Shown: positions 8,828 through 17,888, counted from the first letter of the stretch. The stretch: DNA of 46,408 bases from Gammaproteobacteria bacterium (GCA_024227135.1 JAAELC010000664.1:1-46408), one strand, 5' to 3'. Notes: generated by a model not told the origin, from the sequence alone. Made by a program: numbers and translations.

Positions 8828-9328
8828 ATGGATACCAACGAATCAAGCACTGCAGAGAAGCTACGACGGGTAGTACGCCTGGTAGAAGATGGCCTGATCG
8901 TAACCACTATGAGTGCCATGATTCTGCTGGCTGCCACCCAGATACTGCTTAGAAATCTCCTGGATAGTGGAATCAGCTGGGGCGACCCTACGCTCAGAGT
9001 ACTGGTGCTATGGACAGCACTACTCGGCGCCATGGGTGCCTCACGTGATGGCAATCACATCCGCATCGACGTTCTTTCCCGATTCTTATCCGGGCGATAC
9101 CAGCGTCTCAGCCGACGGGTTACTGATATTTTTGCCGGACTGGTCTGTGCACTCCTGGCCTGGCACAGTGGTCGCTTCGTCATTTATGAGTGGGAGGATG
9201 GCAGTTTATTGTTCGGTTCCGTGCCCGCCTGGGCCTGCGAAATCATTCTGCCCGTCGCCTTTGCCGTTATGGCAATACGCTTTTTTCTGGGGACACTGCC
9301 GGCATCGGAGGAGCCAGAGTATAAATGA
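8828..9328 (+). CDS. dctQ: TRAP transporter small permease DctQ
   Basis: The 166-residue membrane protein has four predicted transmembrane segments (about residues 25-45, 58-76, 98-118 and 133-155). It contains SWGDPTLRVLVLWTALLGAMGASRD, cited here by its core LWTALLGAMGASRD, and the following HIRIDVLS, both diagnostic of the DctQ small permease. DctQ binds the large permease DctM and helps it engage the substrate-binding protein. Its stop overlaps the dctM start (ATGA, 9325-9328), implying translational coupling. Some alternative starts are possible because no ribosome binding site is evident at 8828. Confidence 0.93.
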   Translation: MDTNESSTAEKLRRVVRLVEDGLIVTTMSAMILLAATQILLRNLLDSGISWGDPTLRVLVLWTALLGAMGASRDGNHIRIDVLSRFLSGRYQRLSRRVTDIFAGLVCALLAWHSGRFVIYEWEDGSLLFGSVPAWACEIILPVAFAVMAIRFFLGTLPASEEPEYK

Positions 9329-10602
9329 TTGCTACAGGCCTGCTGCTGATGCTGCTGGCCCTCCTTGGAGCGCCCCTGTTCAGTATAATTGCCGCCAGCG
9401 CACTACTGGGATTCTACCGCTCAGAAATCGATCTTTCGGTGGTGGCCATCGAATTCTTCCGTATTGCCGAAATGCCGGTATTGCTGGCGATCCCCCTTTT
9501 CACCTTCGCGGGGTATTTACTCAGTGAGAGCAATGCACCTGTACGCCTGGTAAATCTCACCCGGGCGTTACTTGGCTGGCTACCCGGGGGCCTGGCCATG
9601 GTATCCCTTTTAGCCTGCGCCCTCTTTACCGCATTTACCGGCGCATCGGGCGTCACCATCGTGGCCCTGGGCGCTCTGCTCTATCCGGCACTGATACAGG
9701 ACGGCTACAAAGAGAACTTCAGTCTCGGCCTGGTGACCACATCCGGCAGCCTGGGGTTGCTTTTTGCACCTGCGCTGCCGCTGATCCTCTATGCCGTTGT
9801 CGTCCAACAACTGGGGATCGCTCAGGGAGTCAGTGTCGATGCCATGTTTCTGGCCGGACTTTTGCCTGGCCTGCTGATGTTGGCACTCCTCACAGGCTGG
9901 AGCTTCTGGTCAGGTAGACACCAGCCATTGAGCCGTTTTTCCTGGCAAGCCGCTCTGAAGGCCATTCGAGAGGCGGCCTGGGAGATCCCACTCCCCCTCA
10001 CCGTGCTGGGTGGCGTCTACAGCGGCTATTTCGCAATCTCTGAGGCAGCTGCTGTCACCGCGCTTTACGTGCTGGTAGTCGAAGTCGGTATTCGGCGGGA
10101 AATATCCTTGCGCAGATTACCGGCAGTGATGCGTGAGTCAACCGTACTGGTCGGAGGAATCCTGGTCATTCTCGGTGTTTCTCTTGCCTCCACCAATTAT
10201 CTTATCGATGCGGGTATTCCCAATCTGCTCTTTGACTGGATTCAAAATCTGGTGTCCGACCGGCTCACCTTTCTGATCCTGCTCAACCTGTTCCTTCTGA
10301 TGCTGGGAATGATGCTGGACATTTTTTCAGCGCTGGTACTTATGGTTCCATTGCTTTTACCCATGGCGATAGGCTATGGCATCGATCCCATTCACCTGGG
10401 CATCATATTTCTGGCAAACATGCAGATAGGCTACTTCACGCCGCCTGTGGGAATGAACCTTTTCATTGCCAGCTACCGCTTCAAGAAGCCCGTGCTGCAA
10501 CTCTACAGTGCCACCCTTCCCTGGTTTCTGATCCTGCTGGTGACGTTGCTGATCATCACTTACTGGCCGGGGTTATCTCTTTTCCTGGTCAGCGCCCGGT
10601 AG
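9325..10602 (+). CDS. dctM: TRAP transporter large permease DctM
   Basis: The 425-residue protein with about 12 hydrophobic segments is the ion-coupled translocator of the TRAP system. Family motifs include AIPLFTFAGYLLSESN near 56, TAFTGASGVTIVALGALLYP near 98, LLFAPALPLILYAV near 144 and FLANMQIGYFTPPVGMNLF near 362. It moves the solute inward with sodium or protons. The length is normal for DctM. It is the last gene of the operon; the next gene, the CHASE2 kinase, is convergent after 26 bases, and no clear terminator is visible between them. Confidence 0.95.
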   Translation: MIATGLLLMLLALLGAPLFSIIAASALLGFYRSEIDLSVVAIEFFRIAEMPVLLAIPLFTFAGYLLSESNAPVRLVNLTRALLGWLPGGLAMVSLLACALFTAFTGASGVTIVALGALLYPALIQDGYKENFSLGLVTTSGSLGLLFAPALPLILYAVVVQQLGIAQGVSVDAMFLAGLLPGLLMLALLTGWSFWSGRHQPLSRFSWQAALKAIREAAWEIPLPLTVLGGVYSGYFAISEAAAVTALYVLVVEVGIRREISLRRLPAVMRESTVLVGGILVILGVSLASTNYLIDAGIPNLLFDWIQNLVSDRLTFLILLNLFLLMLGMMLDIFSALVLMVPLLLPMAIGYGIDPIHLGIIFLANMQIGYFTPPVGMNLFIASYRFKKPVLQLYSATLPWFLILLVTLLIITYWPGLSLFLVSAR

Positions 10603-10628
10603 CAGTCGTTGACGACAGTAACCCCGGA

Positions 10629-13259
10629 TCAACCATCCAGGCTTTCGCTGGGAATTCTCAGGCAAAAACGTGAACCTTTACCCGGGGTGCTGTCTACCTC
10701 GATCGTCCCCTGGTGCTTGAGCGCAACCACCTTGACAAATGCAAGCCCAAGACCGGTTCCACCACGTACGCCAGCGGAATTCCGCAGTCGTTCAAACGGA
10801 TCAAAAATCTTTTGCTGGTCTTCATCGGATATACCCTGCCCCTGGTCTTCAATGCAGCATACAACCTCTTTTTCACCAGCCGTCAGGTGAAGCTCCACCG
10901 TTGAGCCCTCGGGGCTGTAGTTGATCGCATTGCTCAGCAGATTCAACAGTACTCGCTCCAACAGGCTCGAATCAGCCATTACCCAGGCCTCGTCTGCCGC
11001 GATACTGCGTATCAGCTGGATCTTTTTACTCCGGGCGTTGGTGTAGACTTCATCCAAGGCATTGTGTGCGATGGCGACGAAGTCGGTTTCCTGAAAGCTT
11101 CCCTGATCTACATTTTCAGCACGTGCCAGCTGTAGAAAATCTTCAGCACGCTGCAGTGCTTTCCGGGTGTAGAACTCCAAGCGCTCCACCAGTTCGTCGG
11201 GGTCGTGCGGGCCGTTTCCCTGCTTCCTCATCCTCGCCAGGGACAGCAGAGAGGTCAAAGGAGAGCGTAAGTCGTGGGAAAGGAAGTGCAACGCCTGCGC
11301 CCGCTTGCGCTCGCTCTCCTTGAGCAAGCTGACATCCGACAGGATCACAATCATCCCATGGAGCTTTTGCCGTTCAACCGACAGCGGTGACATCTGCACC
11401 AGCACTTCTTTTCCGGGTGGGATTCTTGCCTGCATCAAAACCACCTGCTGTTCCACCAACACTTCCCTGAGTGCCTGGGCCCAATCCTGCTCTCCCTGAA
11501 GTTCAATCTTGCCAGTGAGGCCCATGATGTCCGTCTCCCTCAGCTCATCTTCTGTTTCCGCTCCCAGAAAACTGCGGGCCTGACTGTTTGCCAGTACCAC
11601 CTGTCCGACCGGATTCACGACCAACAACCCATCCATCATTTGTCTCAGGGTATCGGAAATCAGACCTCGCATGGTTCGCAGTTCAGCGATGGCCAGCTGG
11701 ACACTCTGAATCTGGCTTTCGATATGCTCCGCCACGGGTCGGGACCGGGATCGCGGCTCCAGCGTCGATTGACTCATCAGTTCCACCAGCAACCGCCTGG
11801 CATTCTCAGGGATCCTGGCCTCATCCTTATTGCTGAGCCCGAGATACCAGGTACCCTTTTCCCGTGGGATGGACACCCAAAGCGCCCCGTTGTGGTTGGT
11901 CCAGGATGAATCGGATATGTCGCACCCCGGATAACCGGGTAATCGCCCATCCCCCTGGAGGGTCTGACCCGACTGGTCTCGTAGAACCCATCCATCCAGG
12001 GAAAGAATCTTTCCGAGAAACTGCAGGCCGCTCGATATGTGCAGTGTCTCGTCATAAAACGGCACAGCCTTAGGTTCTGACTGCAGTCTTTCCAGTTCCT
12101 GCTCAAAGTAGCGCATCGTGTGCTCGAGTCGTCGCCAGCTCCAGAGCAGATAACCGAGAATCAACCCGATCACCACCACTGTGGGTGGAAACCAGATGTA
12201 GAAGCCATGGAGCAGCAACAGACTCAACACCAGGGTAAATAGAATCATGGAGCCGGTTGCCACCATCACGGACTTGGGGGGCAGACGTAAAAACACGAGG
12301 AAGGTCAGAAATAGAACCGGACCGGAAACCAACATACGTGCACCGATACCCAACCGCTCGATCGTTGCCCCTCTTCTGAGCGCATCGATTAGATTCGCAT
12401 TGATTTCGATACCCTGCATCGGTTGATTCCTTCCAGAAACCGGTGTTGGCAGGCCATCTCCCAACCCGGAGGCAGTCACTCCCACCAAGGCGATCTTGTC
12501 TCGCAAAGCTTCAGCTGGAACTTTGCCTTTGAGAACGTCGATGAAGGAAACACGCGGAAAGTGCCCGGGTGGACCGAGGAAAGGGATCAGCACCTGATAG
12601 TCCCGGACGATGCTGTGCTCGGAATATACCCGGTTTTCCTCCCTCCGCTCCCCCGGGAGTTGCTGCCATTTACCAGGTTCGATCATCTGCAGCAGCGCAA
12701 CACTCAGGGAAGGCCAGTACGGCGCACCAATGCCCTCGAATAAATGTACTCTTCTGGCAATCCCGTCCAGATCCAGGTCGATATGCACGTGTCCAAGCGC
12801 AGCGGCCACCTCCATCAACGGCAGCATCGGCAGTGCTTCCACCAGCTGACCTCCAAGGCTGTACTGTTCGATCACGACGGGCAGGACCACCCGCCCGCTG
12901 GCCGCTACGGCCTCGATCAGCGCCAGGTCACCCAGCGGGTCATTGCTGTTTTCCTCGGCAAACAGAATGTCGAGTGCCATGGCTTTGACACCGGCCGCCG
13001 TGAGTCGCTGCACCAACTCGGCGTGCAAACCCCTGCTCCACGGCCAGCGCCCCAGTTCTCCAAGACTGGCACCGTCTATGGCAACGATAACGATATCTTC
13101 CGACGGGGGCGATGACCACAGCTTGAACTGCATGTCATACAACAGCTGATCCCACCGCCATAACCAGTCCGTTTGAATCAATAGAAAAAGAACCAGAACC
13201 AAAGCCACCGATATAGCCACCCATTCTTTTGCCGCCGATCTATGTAGTTCAGGCTTCAT
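10629..13259 (-). CDS. CHASE2 sensor histidine kinase
   Basis: The 876-residue membrane protein has an N-terminal transmembrane segment (about 13-30), an extracytoplasmic CHASE2 sensor (about 40-290; VAIDGASLGELGRWPWSR, PTPVSGRNQPMQGIEINANL) and a three-helix membrane bundle (about 308-374). The cytoplasmic part has a spacer, a PAS domain (about 535-645), a HisKA domain with the phospho-acceptor His662 (LSHDLRSPLT) and a HATPase domain with N box LLNLLSNAIN (about 771-780), G1 box EDQGQGIS and G2 box GTGLGLAFVK. All kinase motifs are intact. The CHASE2 ligand is unknown. The likely partner is the OmpR-type regulator 628 bases upstream on the same strand. Confidence 0.93.
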   Translation of the reverse strand: MKPELHRSAAKEWVAISVALVLVLFLLIQTDWLWRWDQLLYDMQFKLWSSPPSEDIVIVAIDGASLGELGRWPWSRGLHAELVQRLTAAGVKAMALDILFAEENSNDPLGDLALIEAVAASGRVVLPVVIEQYSLGGQLVEALPMLPLMEVAAALGHVHIDLDLDGIARRVHLFEGIGAPYWPSLSVALLQMIEPGKWQQLPGERREENRVYSEHSIVRDYQVLIPFLGPPGHFPRVSFIDVLKGKVPAEALRDKIALVGVTASGLGDGLPTPVSGRNQPMQGIEINANLIDALRRGATIERLGIGARMLVSGPVLFLTFLVFLRLPPKSVMVATGSMILFTLVLSLLLLHGFYIWFPPTVVVIGLILGYLLWSWRRLEHTMRYFEQELERLQSEPKAVPFYDETLHISSGLQFLGKILSLDGWVLRDQSGQTLQGDGRLPGYPGCDISDSSWTNHNGALWVSIPREKGTWYLGLSNKDEARIPENARRLLVELMSQSTLEPRSRSRPVAEHIESQIQSVQLAIAELRTMRGLISDTLRQMMDGLLVVNPVGQVVLANSQARSFLGAETEDELRETDIMGLTGKIELQGEQDWAQALREVLVEQQVVLMQARIPPGKEVLVQMSPLSVERQKLHGMIVILSDVSLLKESERKRAQALHFLSHDLRSPLTSLLSLARMRKQGNGPHDPDELVERLEFYTRKALQRAEDFLQLARAENVDQGSFQETDFVAIAHNALDEVYTNARSKKIQLIRSIAADEAWVMADSSLLERVLLNLLSNAINYSPEGSTVELHLTAGEKEVVCCIEDQGQGISDEDQQKIFDPFERLRNSAGVRGGTGLGLAFVKVVALKHQGTIEVDSTPGKGSRFCLRIPSESLDG

Positions 13260-13887
13260 GCCGAGAAAGCGACCGCCCCGGACACCGGAGCAGGAAGGGG
13301 ATTCGTCAGAGCGGATAGACTGCCAACCGAGTGGTTGAGGAAGCAGCAGAACCCCGGTTGTATTTCAGAACAAAACGGGCGCTTCATCAGGCTATGCCCA
13401 ATCGAAACGCTGTAACAACCCGGGGAGATACCGGCAATGCGCTCTTGTGGTGAACTTCTCGATGTCGATGAACGGATTCGCACCTTGCGGTACGAAACCT
13501 GGCCACGGCCCGCAGAGCATGATGCCCGGTCATGAATACAGGCAAGTTCGCTTAACAGGCTGTTATCAACTTGATGGCGTACGAAGGAATATCTGATCAA
13601 GTCCCTATCCGTCATTTCGCATCCGCAGGCAGACATACCCCATGGTATGCACCGTTAACGAAGCTGAAGATACAATCCTTTTCAATCAGTAAGTTAAAAG
13701 CCTGTCTGCAGCAGATCAGGATCTGATGACAGGACCCCGGTATCTATCCGGGTATCATGCAACAACCGCATTGGCAGTACCCTTCCTTCTATACGGCAGG
13801 GACCGCATTTCAAGCCACTGATTGCCTGGGATAACAGGATAGCAGCGGTATCGCTGCACTGCTGCCTCCCTGCCAGTCACTGCTACT
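13260..13887. other. Gap between response regulator and CHASE2 kinase
   Basis: A 628-base stretch. An open frame on the minus strand (13636-13256, 126 codons) ends in an ATGA overlap with the kinase start, as a coupled gene would. Its Ser/Cys/Arg-rich product has no recognisable fold, no hydrophobic pattern and no ribosome binding site, so I leave it uncalled. The gap probably carries the kinase promoter. I see no repeats or RNA gene in it. Confidence 0.4.
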
Positions 13888-14583
13888 CTACTGACCCTGC
13901 ACCATCTGCTCGAGCCTGTAGCCATGATGATAGACGGCCTTGAGTTTCCACCCGAATTCCGGTGTTAACCGCAGTTTTCGACGAATTCGGCTGATGTGAG
14001 TGTCGACGGTTCGAGTTGCCAGCTCCGGCCCTACCCCCCACACGGTTTCCAACATGTGATTCCTGGAAAGCAAGCGGCCGACATTACCGAACAGCATCAT
14101 CGCAAGCTTGAATTCTTTTCCAGTAAGATCAACAGGTTGGTCTTTATATAGTATCGCACCATCCTGTACCAGCACCTTAAAATCACCTACCTGACGAATC
14201 GCTTGCGAATCAGGGGAAACACCGCTGCGCCTTGCCAGGGCTCCGACACGGGCCAGGGTAACTTCCCGGGAAACCGGCTTAATCATGTAGTCATCCGCAC
14301 CTGCAGATAATGCCGCCACAATGTCTTCCTCACTATCCCGGTGGGTGACAAAAAGAATGGGAATTCTCCACTCTTCATATTCCCTGACCCAACCTAACAC
14401 TTCGAATCCGGAGGATTCGGGTAACTCCCAATCCAAAACCAGCAAATCGAAGCTCTCCTGCCTGAATGCACGGAGAAAAGACTTCGCTGTCTCGAAGTGA
14501 AGACAGGAATAACCCGCACCGGCCAGCCAGTCTTTCAATACCTCCGCCTGAGGCAGATCATCTTCAAGAAAAGCGATTCTCAC
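13888..14583 (-). CDS. OmpR/PhoB-type response regulator
   Basis: The 231-residue regulator has a receiver domain (1-120) and a winged-helix DNA-binding domain (about 130-228). The acidic pocket is EDD at 7-9, the phosphorylated residue is Asp51 (LLVLDWELP), the switch Thr is in LFVTHRDSEED, and the conserved Lys is in YMIKPVSRE. The effector domain shows DLTGKEFKLAMMLFGNVGRL and the recognition-helix segment RTVDTHISRIRRKL. The start codon is GTG at 14583. It probably receives phosphate from the CHASE2 kinase on the same strand. Its targets are unknown; the divergent YegP and repeat-lipoprotein genes are plausible candidates from position alone. Confidence 0.93.
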   Translation of the reverse strand: MRIAFLEDDLPQAEVLKDWLAGAGYSCLHFETAKSFLRAFRQESFDLLVLDWELPESSGFEVLGWVREYEEWRIPILFVTHRDSEEDIVAALSAGADDYMIKPVSREVTLARVGALARRSGVSPDSQAIRQVGDFKVLVQDGAILYKDQPVDLTGKEFKLAMMLFGNVGRLLSRNHMLETVWGVGPELATRTVDTHISRIRRKLRLTPEFGWKLKAVYHHGYRLEQMVQGQ

Positions 14584-15063
14584 TTCACCATACCTTTAAC
14601 ACATTGATGCTCATCAATTACTTTCCTGATCAGACACCTGGACAGATTGCCCGTATTGTTAAAACCATTGGGCCTCAGGACTCGGAATTACCAGGATGTA
14701 CTTTGACACAAAAGTTCACAAAAGTGACCGCTTTATTGGACTAACATTTAGACTAGGGAAGTTGCTGTGGGAAGTGTGATGGGACAGTGCAGACCGGTGC
14801 ATCGGCTGGAAGTAACCGTCAAAGGATTTTTTCCGAGCCCACCGGTCATGACCATTTGCATGGACTTACTGAGCTGCCGGAATCCAATTTAAACAGTAGA
14901 CAGGTCTCTCAGAACCTAAACCGGCCTTAGAAAGCCCGGTGACGACCAGACAACGGATAGAGAAATGAACCAGCACCTAACCATGATGCAACAACGATAC
15001 ACCCATAATAATCAAAAAAGACAAGGTCTGAGAGCGCCTTCTTTACACTGGGGAGAGAACACC
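14584..15063. other. Gap upstream of YegP-like gene
   Basis: A 480-base stretch between the divergent response regulator and the YegP-like gene. I see no convincing gene. CAAAAGTTCACAAAAGTGAC at 14708-14727 contains a direct repeat of CAAAAGT with an 11-base period, the kind of spacing used by a tandem-binding OmpR-type regulator, so it could be an autoregulatory site of the neighbouring regulator. GGGGAGAG at about 15050 is the ribosome binding site of the next gene. Confidence 0.35.
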
Positions 15064-15402
15064 ATGAAAGTGGTACTGAAAAAGAGCAAAACGAACGAAC
15101 CCTACACCTTCTCATTTGTGGACGGCGAATACCGGGCTATTGTCCGAAGCGAAAGCTACCGTGAGAAGAAAAATGCACTCAAGGGTATTGCTTCGGTTAA
15201 AAACAACTGCATGAACAATGCACGTTATGAGATGAAGGAGTCGAGAAATGGAAAGTTCTTCTTCAATGTCAAAGCGCGTAACGGGCAAGTCGTGGGCACC
15301 AGTGCTTTGTATGAATCCCGTGATGAGAGACGAGACGCTGTGGAAAGATTGAAAATCGGCGCACGGGATGCCATTACGATTCTGGACGAACCGCTAGGTT
15401 GA
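15064..15402 (+). CDS. YegP/DUF1508 family protein
   Basis: The 112-residue protein consists of two DUF1508 units in tandem: residues about 12-50 (YTFSFVDGEYRAIVRSESY, then NALKGIASVKNN) and about 60-105 (GKFFFNVKARNGQVVGTSAL, then a degenerate SRDERRDAVERLKI). YegP-like proteins are small, soluble and widespread, often stress- or growth-phase-associated, with no known biochemical role. The start at 15064 is chosen because GGGGAGAG precedes it at good distance and the domain begins at once; 33 upstream codons are open but not protein-like. It lies ahead of the repeat lipoprotein with a 251-base gap, so it may have its own transcript. Confidence 0.85.
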   Translation: MKVVLKKSKTNEPYTFSFVDGEYRAIVRSESYREKKNALKGIASVKNNCMNNARYEMKESRNGKFFFNVKARNGQVVGTSALYESRDERRDAVERLKIGARDAITILDEPLG

Positions 15403-15653
15403 ACCCTGCTCCACCCCGAACCTGACAGAAAACATTAACCCTGGTCGTCCACCGGATGCCGGTTAGTAAGAAACAGACAGTAGACGGGGACTGAACACTC
15501 GTATTAGTATCAATAATCCCAGTAAACTCAACAAATCCAAGGGTCGAATCCAAATGCGGCTTGGGGATGGGTGTCGGGCAGGCGCTGCTGAAACAGTGTC
15601 CGTCCAAAACAGCCAGAGCCGCACCATTGGAAAACTAACGAAGGAGCAAATCG

Positions 15654-17156
15654 ATGAATCGCTGGAAAAAGAAACTTATAGTTCCCTTAATCACATCAGC
15701 TGTGATCGGCACAGTTGGCTGCGCCACTACCGAGCAGAAAAACCAGATGGCAGCCGCCGATCAATCACTTGCCGATACCAACGCTCAACTGGCAGAGGTA
15801 CAGAGAGAAAACGAAGAACTGCGCGCATCACTGCAACAGGCACGGAATAGTACTCCCGGGGGGGAAGATACTGAGGACCTGTTACCACCCAACGCACAAC
15901 CGGGCGAATGCTACGCTCGTGTGCAGATTCCCGAGCGATTCGAAACCAAGACCACTCGGGTGCTGAAAAGTGAAGCATCTGAACGGGTGGAGGTCATTCC
16001 AGCCAGGCATGAAACGGTGGAAGAGCGGGTGCTTGTCAAAGAAGCCGATGTCACCAAAAAGGTGATACCCGCCAAGTACGAGATGGTTGACGAGAAGGTT
16101 CTGGTCAAAGAAGCCAGTCAAGTAAAGAAGGTCCTGCCCGCACGCTTCGAGTTTGAGAAAGAACCCATCGAAGTGTGTGAAACCAAAATGGTGAGCAAGG
16201 TTATACCTGCGAAATTCCAGATGGTGGAGGAACGGGTGCTGGTTCAGGAAGAAAGCTCCAAGATGAAAGTCATTCCTGCCAAGTACAAATTTGTTGAGGA
16301 GCGGGTTCTGGTCAGAGAGGCCAGTGAAAAACTGGTCACCAAGGATGCCGTATATGACACCAAGACCGAAAGACTGCTGGTCAAGCCAGCCCATACCGTC
16401 TGGAAGAAAGGCCGCGGGCCCATTGAAAAAGTAGACAACTCCACCGGTGAGATCATGTGTCTCGTTGAAGTACCCGCGGAATACAAGACGGTTAAGCAAC
16501 GGGTTCTCGTGCAGCCCGCACGTACCGAAAAAGTGGTTATACCGGCTGAATACAAAACCGTTAAAAAACGGGTGGTGGCAGAACCTGCCAGAAGCGTCAC
16601 CGATTCCATCCCGTCGAAATATAAAACAGTCAAAGTACGCAAGATGGTTTCACCACCGACCACGGTGACCGAGGAAGTGCCCGGCAAATGCCGCATGATG
16701 AAGATCCGCAAGATGGTTGAGGGCCCAAGAGAAGTCACCGAAGAGATCCCGGCCACCTACAAGACGGTGAAAGTTCGCAAGATGGTCTCGGCACCCAGAA
16801 CGGTGGAAACCGATATACCGGCCGAGTACAAGATGGTCAAGGTACGTAAAATGGTCTCCCCACCATCCGAGAAACGCATTCCTATTCCTGAGGAATACAC
16901 CACGGTTACCGGTCGAGTGAAAGTGTCCGACAGCCATCTGGAATGGCGACCGATTCTCTGCGAAACCAACACCACCCCTGACGTCATTCGTCGACTGCAG
17001 GTCGCCTTGGCAAAAGAAGGGTATAACCCAGGTTCCACCGATGGCGTCCTGGGAGCTTCCACGATGAATGCGGTAAGCCGTTACCAGAGAGACGAAGGAC
17101 TTCCCAGCGGTCAAATCACCATTAGAACTCTGAAGCAACTGGGCGTGCAGCAGTAA
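15654..17156 (+). CDS. Tandem-repeat lipoprotein with peptidoglycan-binding domain
   Basis: The 500-residue protein starts with a signal segment ending TSAVIGTVGC (lipidated Cys23 likely), then a short coiled coil (about 30-65). Residues about 95-425 are roughly 14 imperfect repeats of 22-23 residues with consensus IPAKYkmVeeRVLVkea (lower case variable). Early copies carry ERVLV; late copies carry KVRKMV followed by PP or P. The repeats are rich in alternating Val/Lys/Glu and should be beta-forming. The last 65 residues are a PG_binding_1 domain (TPDVIRRLQVALAKEGYNPG, GVLGASTMNAVSRYQ). It probably spans the periplasm from outer membrane to peptidoglycan. AAGGAG lies eight bases before the ATG. 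I know of no assigned function. Confidence 0.8.
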   Translation: MNRWKKKLIVPLITSAVIGTVGCATTEQKNQMAAADQSLADTNAQLAEVQRENEELRASLQQARNSTPGGEDTEDLLPPNAQPGECYARVQIPERFETKTTRVLKSEASERVEVIPARHETVEERVLVKEADVTKKVIPAKYEMVDEKVLVKEASQVKKVLPARFEFEKEPIEVCETKMVSKVIPAKFQMVEERVLVQEESSKMKVIPAKYKFVEERVLVREASEKLVTKDAVYDTKTERLLVKPAHTVWKKGRGPIEKVDNSTGEIMCLVEVPAEYKTVKQRVLVQPARTEKVVIPAEYKTVKKRVVAEPARSVTDSIPSKYKTVKVRKMVSPPTTVTEEVPGKCRMMKIRKMVEGPREVTEEIPATYKTVKVRKMVSAPRTVETDIPAEYKMVKVRKMVSPPSEKRIPIPEEYTTVTGRVKVSDSHLEWRPILCETNTTPDVIRRLQVALAKEGYNPGSTDGVLGASTMNAVSRYQRDEGLPSGQITIRTLKQLGVQQ

Positions 17157-17167
17157 CAGCCAGCCAA

Positions 17168-17205
17168 ACCCGAATCATGGCCCTCTGAAGGGCAATGATT
17201 CGGGT
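17168..17205 (+). terminator. Long hairpin after the repeat-lipoprotein gene
   Basis: ACCCGAATCAT at 17168-17178 pairs perfectly with ATGATTCGGGT at 17195-17205, and GCCCT at 17180-17184 pairs with AGGGC at 17189-17193, giving a stem of about 16 base pairs with a single mismatch, starting 11 bases past the stop codon. There is only a short T run (TTTT at 17211-17214), so it may act as an mRNA 3'-end stabiliser together with the next hairpin. It lies between two convergent genes and could serve both. Confidence 0.6.
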
Positions 17206-17222
17206 GGCGGTTTTCCGGCCTT

Positions 17223-17251
17223 CACCCTTTCCCCAGGGTGGGGGTTTTTTT
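17223..17251 (+). terminator. Rho-independent terminator
   Basis: CACCCT at 17223-17228 pairs with AGGGTG at 17235-17240 around a TTCCCC loop, followed by GGGG and seven T residues (17245-17251). This is a good intrinsic terminator for the repeat-lipoprotein gene and lies directly before the stop codon of the convergent marC. Confidence 0.65.
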
Positions 17252-17255
17252 ACAT

Positions 17256-17888
17256 TCACTGGCCCAACAAGCCACTTTGCAGGATTCCGTCGAAAATAAA
17301 CTGAACCGCCAGCGCCGACAGCAACACACCAAATACCCGACTGACCACATGCATCCCGGTTACCCCGAAGAGTCTCTGAAGCTGTGATGCCACGAACAGA
17401 CATGCCAGTGTCAGTAACAGGATGGCCAGCATGGATCCAACCACTACGATCTGATGTAAAATATCGCCTTCTGCCCCGGCCATCAACAGGATCGCCGCAC
17501 CCATGGCGCCAGGCCCGGCTATCAAGGGTGTGGCCAGAGGAAATACCACAATATCCGCTTTCCCTTCCGCTTCAAGGGTTTCTTCCCTGGTAGCAGAAGT
17601 AGCTCCCGACGGACGTGCAAAAACCATTTCAATGCCGATCAACAGCAGCAGGATTCCGCCGGAGGTACGCAGTGCGGCCAGGGAGATACCCAGGCTTCCC
17701 AGCAGGGCTTCACCCAAAAACGCGAAAGTAACCAGGATGACCCCGGCGACCACGGTGGCCCGCACCGCCATGGAACGTTTTTCACGAATCGGCACACCGG
17801 AGGTTAGAGCAGCAAACATCACTGCCACATCAATAGGGCCGATTGTTGCGAAGAAAGTGGCCAGTGCCACCCCCGCGGTTTCTATCAT
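17256..17888 (-). CDS. MarC family integral membrane protein
   Basis: The 210-residue protein has six hydrophobic segments and the MarC/NAAT pattern: an N-terminal FFATIGPIDVAVMFAALTSG, LRTSGGILLLLIGIEMVFA near 72, and FPLATPLIAGPGAMGAAILL near 115 with the conserved PxxxGPG. MarC proteins are inner-membrane proteins, once linked to multiple antibiotic resistance but without proven transport activity in E. coli; an amino-acid transporter homologue is known from Thermococcus. The length fits. It is convergent with the repeat-lipoprotein gene and divergent from the sucrose operon (66 bases), so its promoter overlaps the sucrose-operon regulatory region. Confidence 0.9.
   Translation of the reverse strand: MIETAGVALATFFATIGPIDVAVMFAALTSGVPIREKRSMAVRATVVAGVILVTFAFLGEALLGSLGISLAALRTSGGILLLLIGIEMVFARPSGATSATREETLEAEGKADIVVFPLATPLIAGPGAMGAAILLMAGAEGDILHQIVVVGSMLAILLLTLACLFVASQLQRLFGVTGMHVVSRVFGVLLSALAVQFIFDGILQSGLLGQ

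Noticed and set aside
13256-13636. 126-codon minus-strand frame with an ATGA overlap to the CHASE2 kinase
   Set aside because: The product is Ser/Arg/Cys-rich without a fold pattern or ribosome binding site. The overlap alone is not enough.
15882-16499. Antisense 205-codon frame in the repeat-lipoprotein gene, and DNA-level tandem repeats resembling a CRISPR
   Set aside because: The repeats are of protein origin (about 66-69 bases, divergent, without unique spacers), so it is not a CRISPR array; the antisense frame is a shadow.
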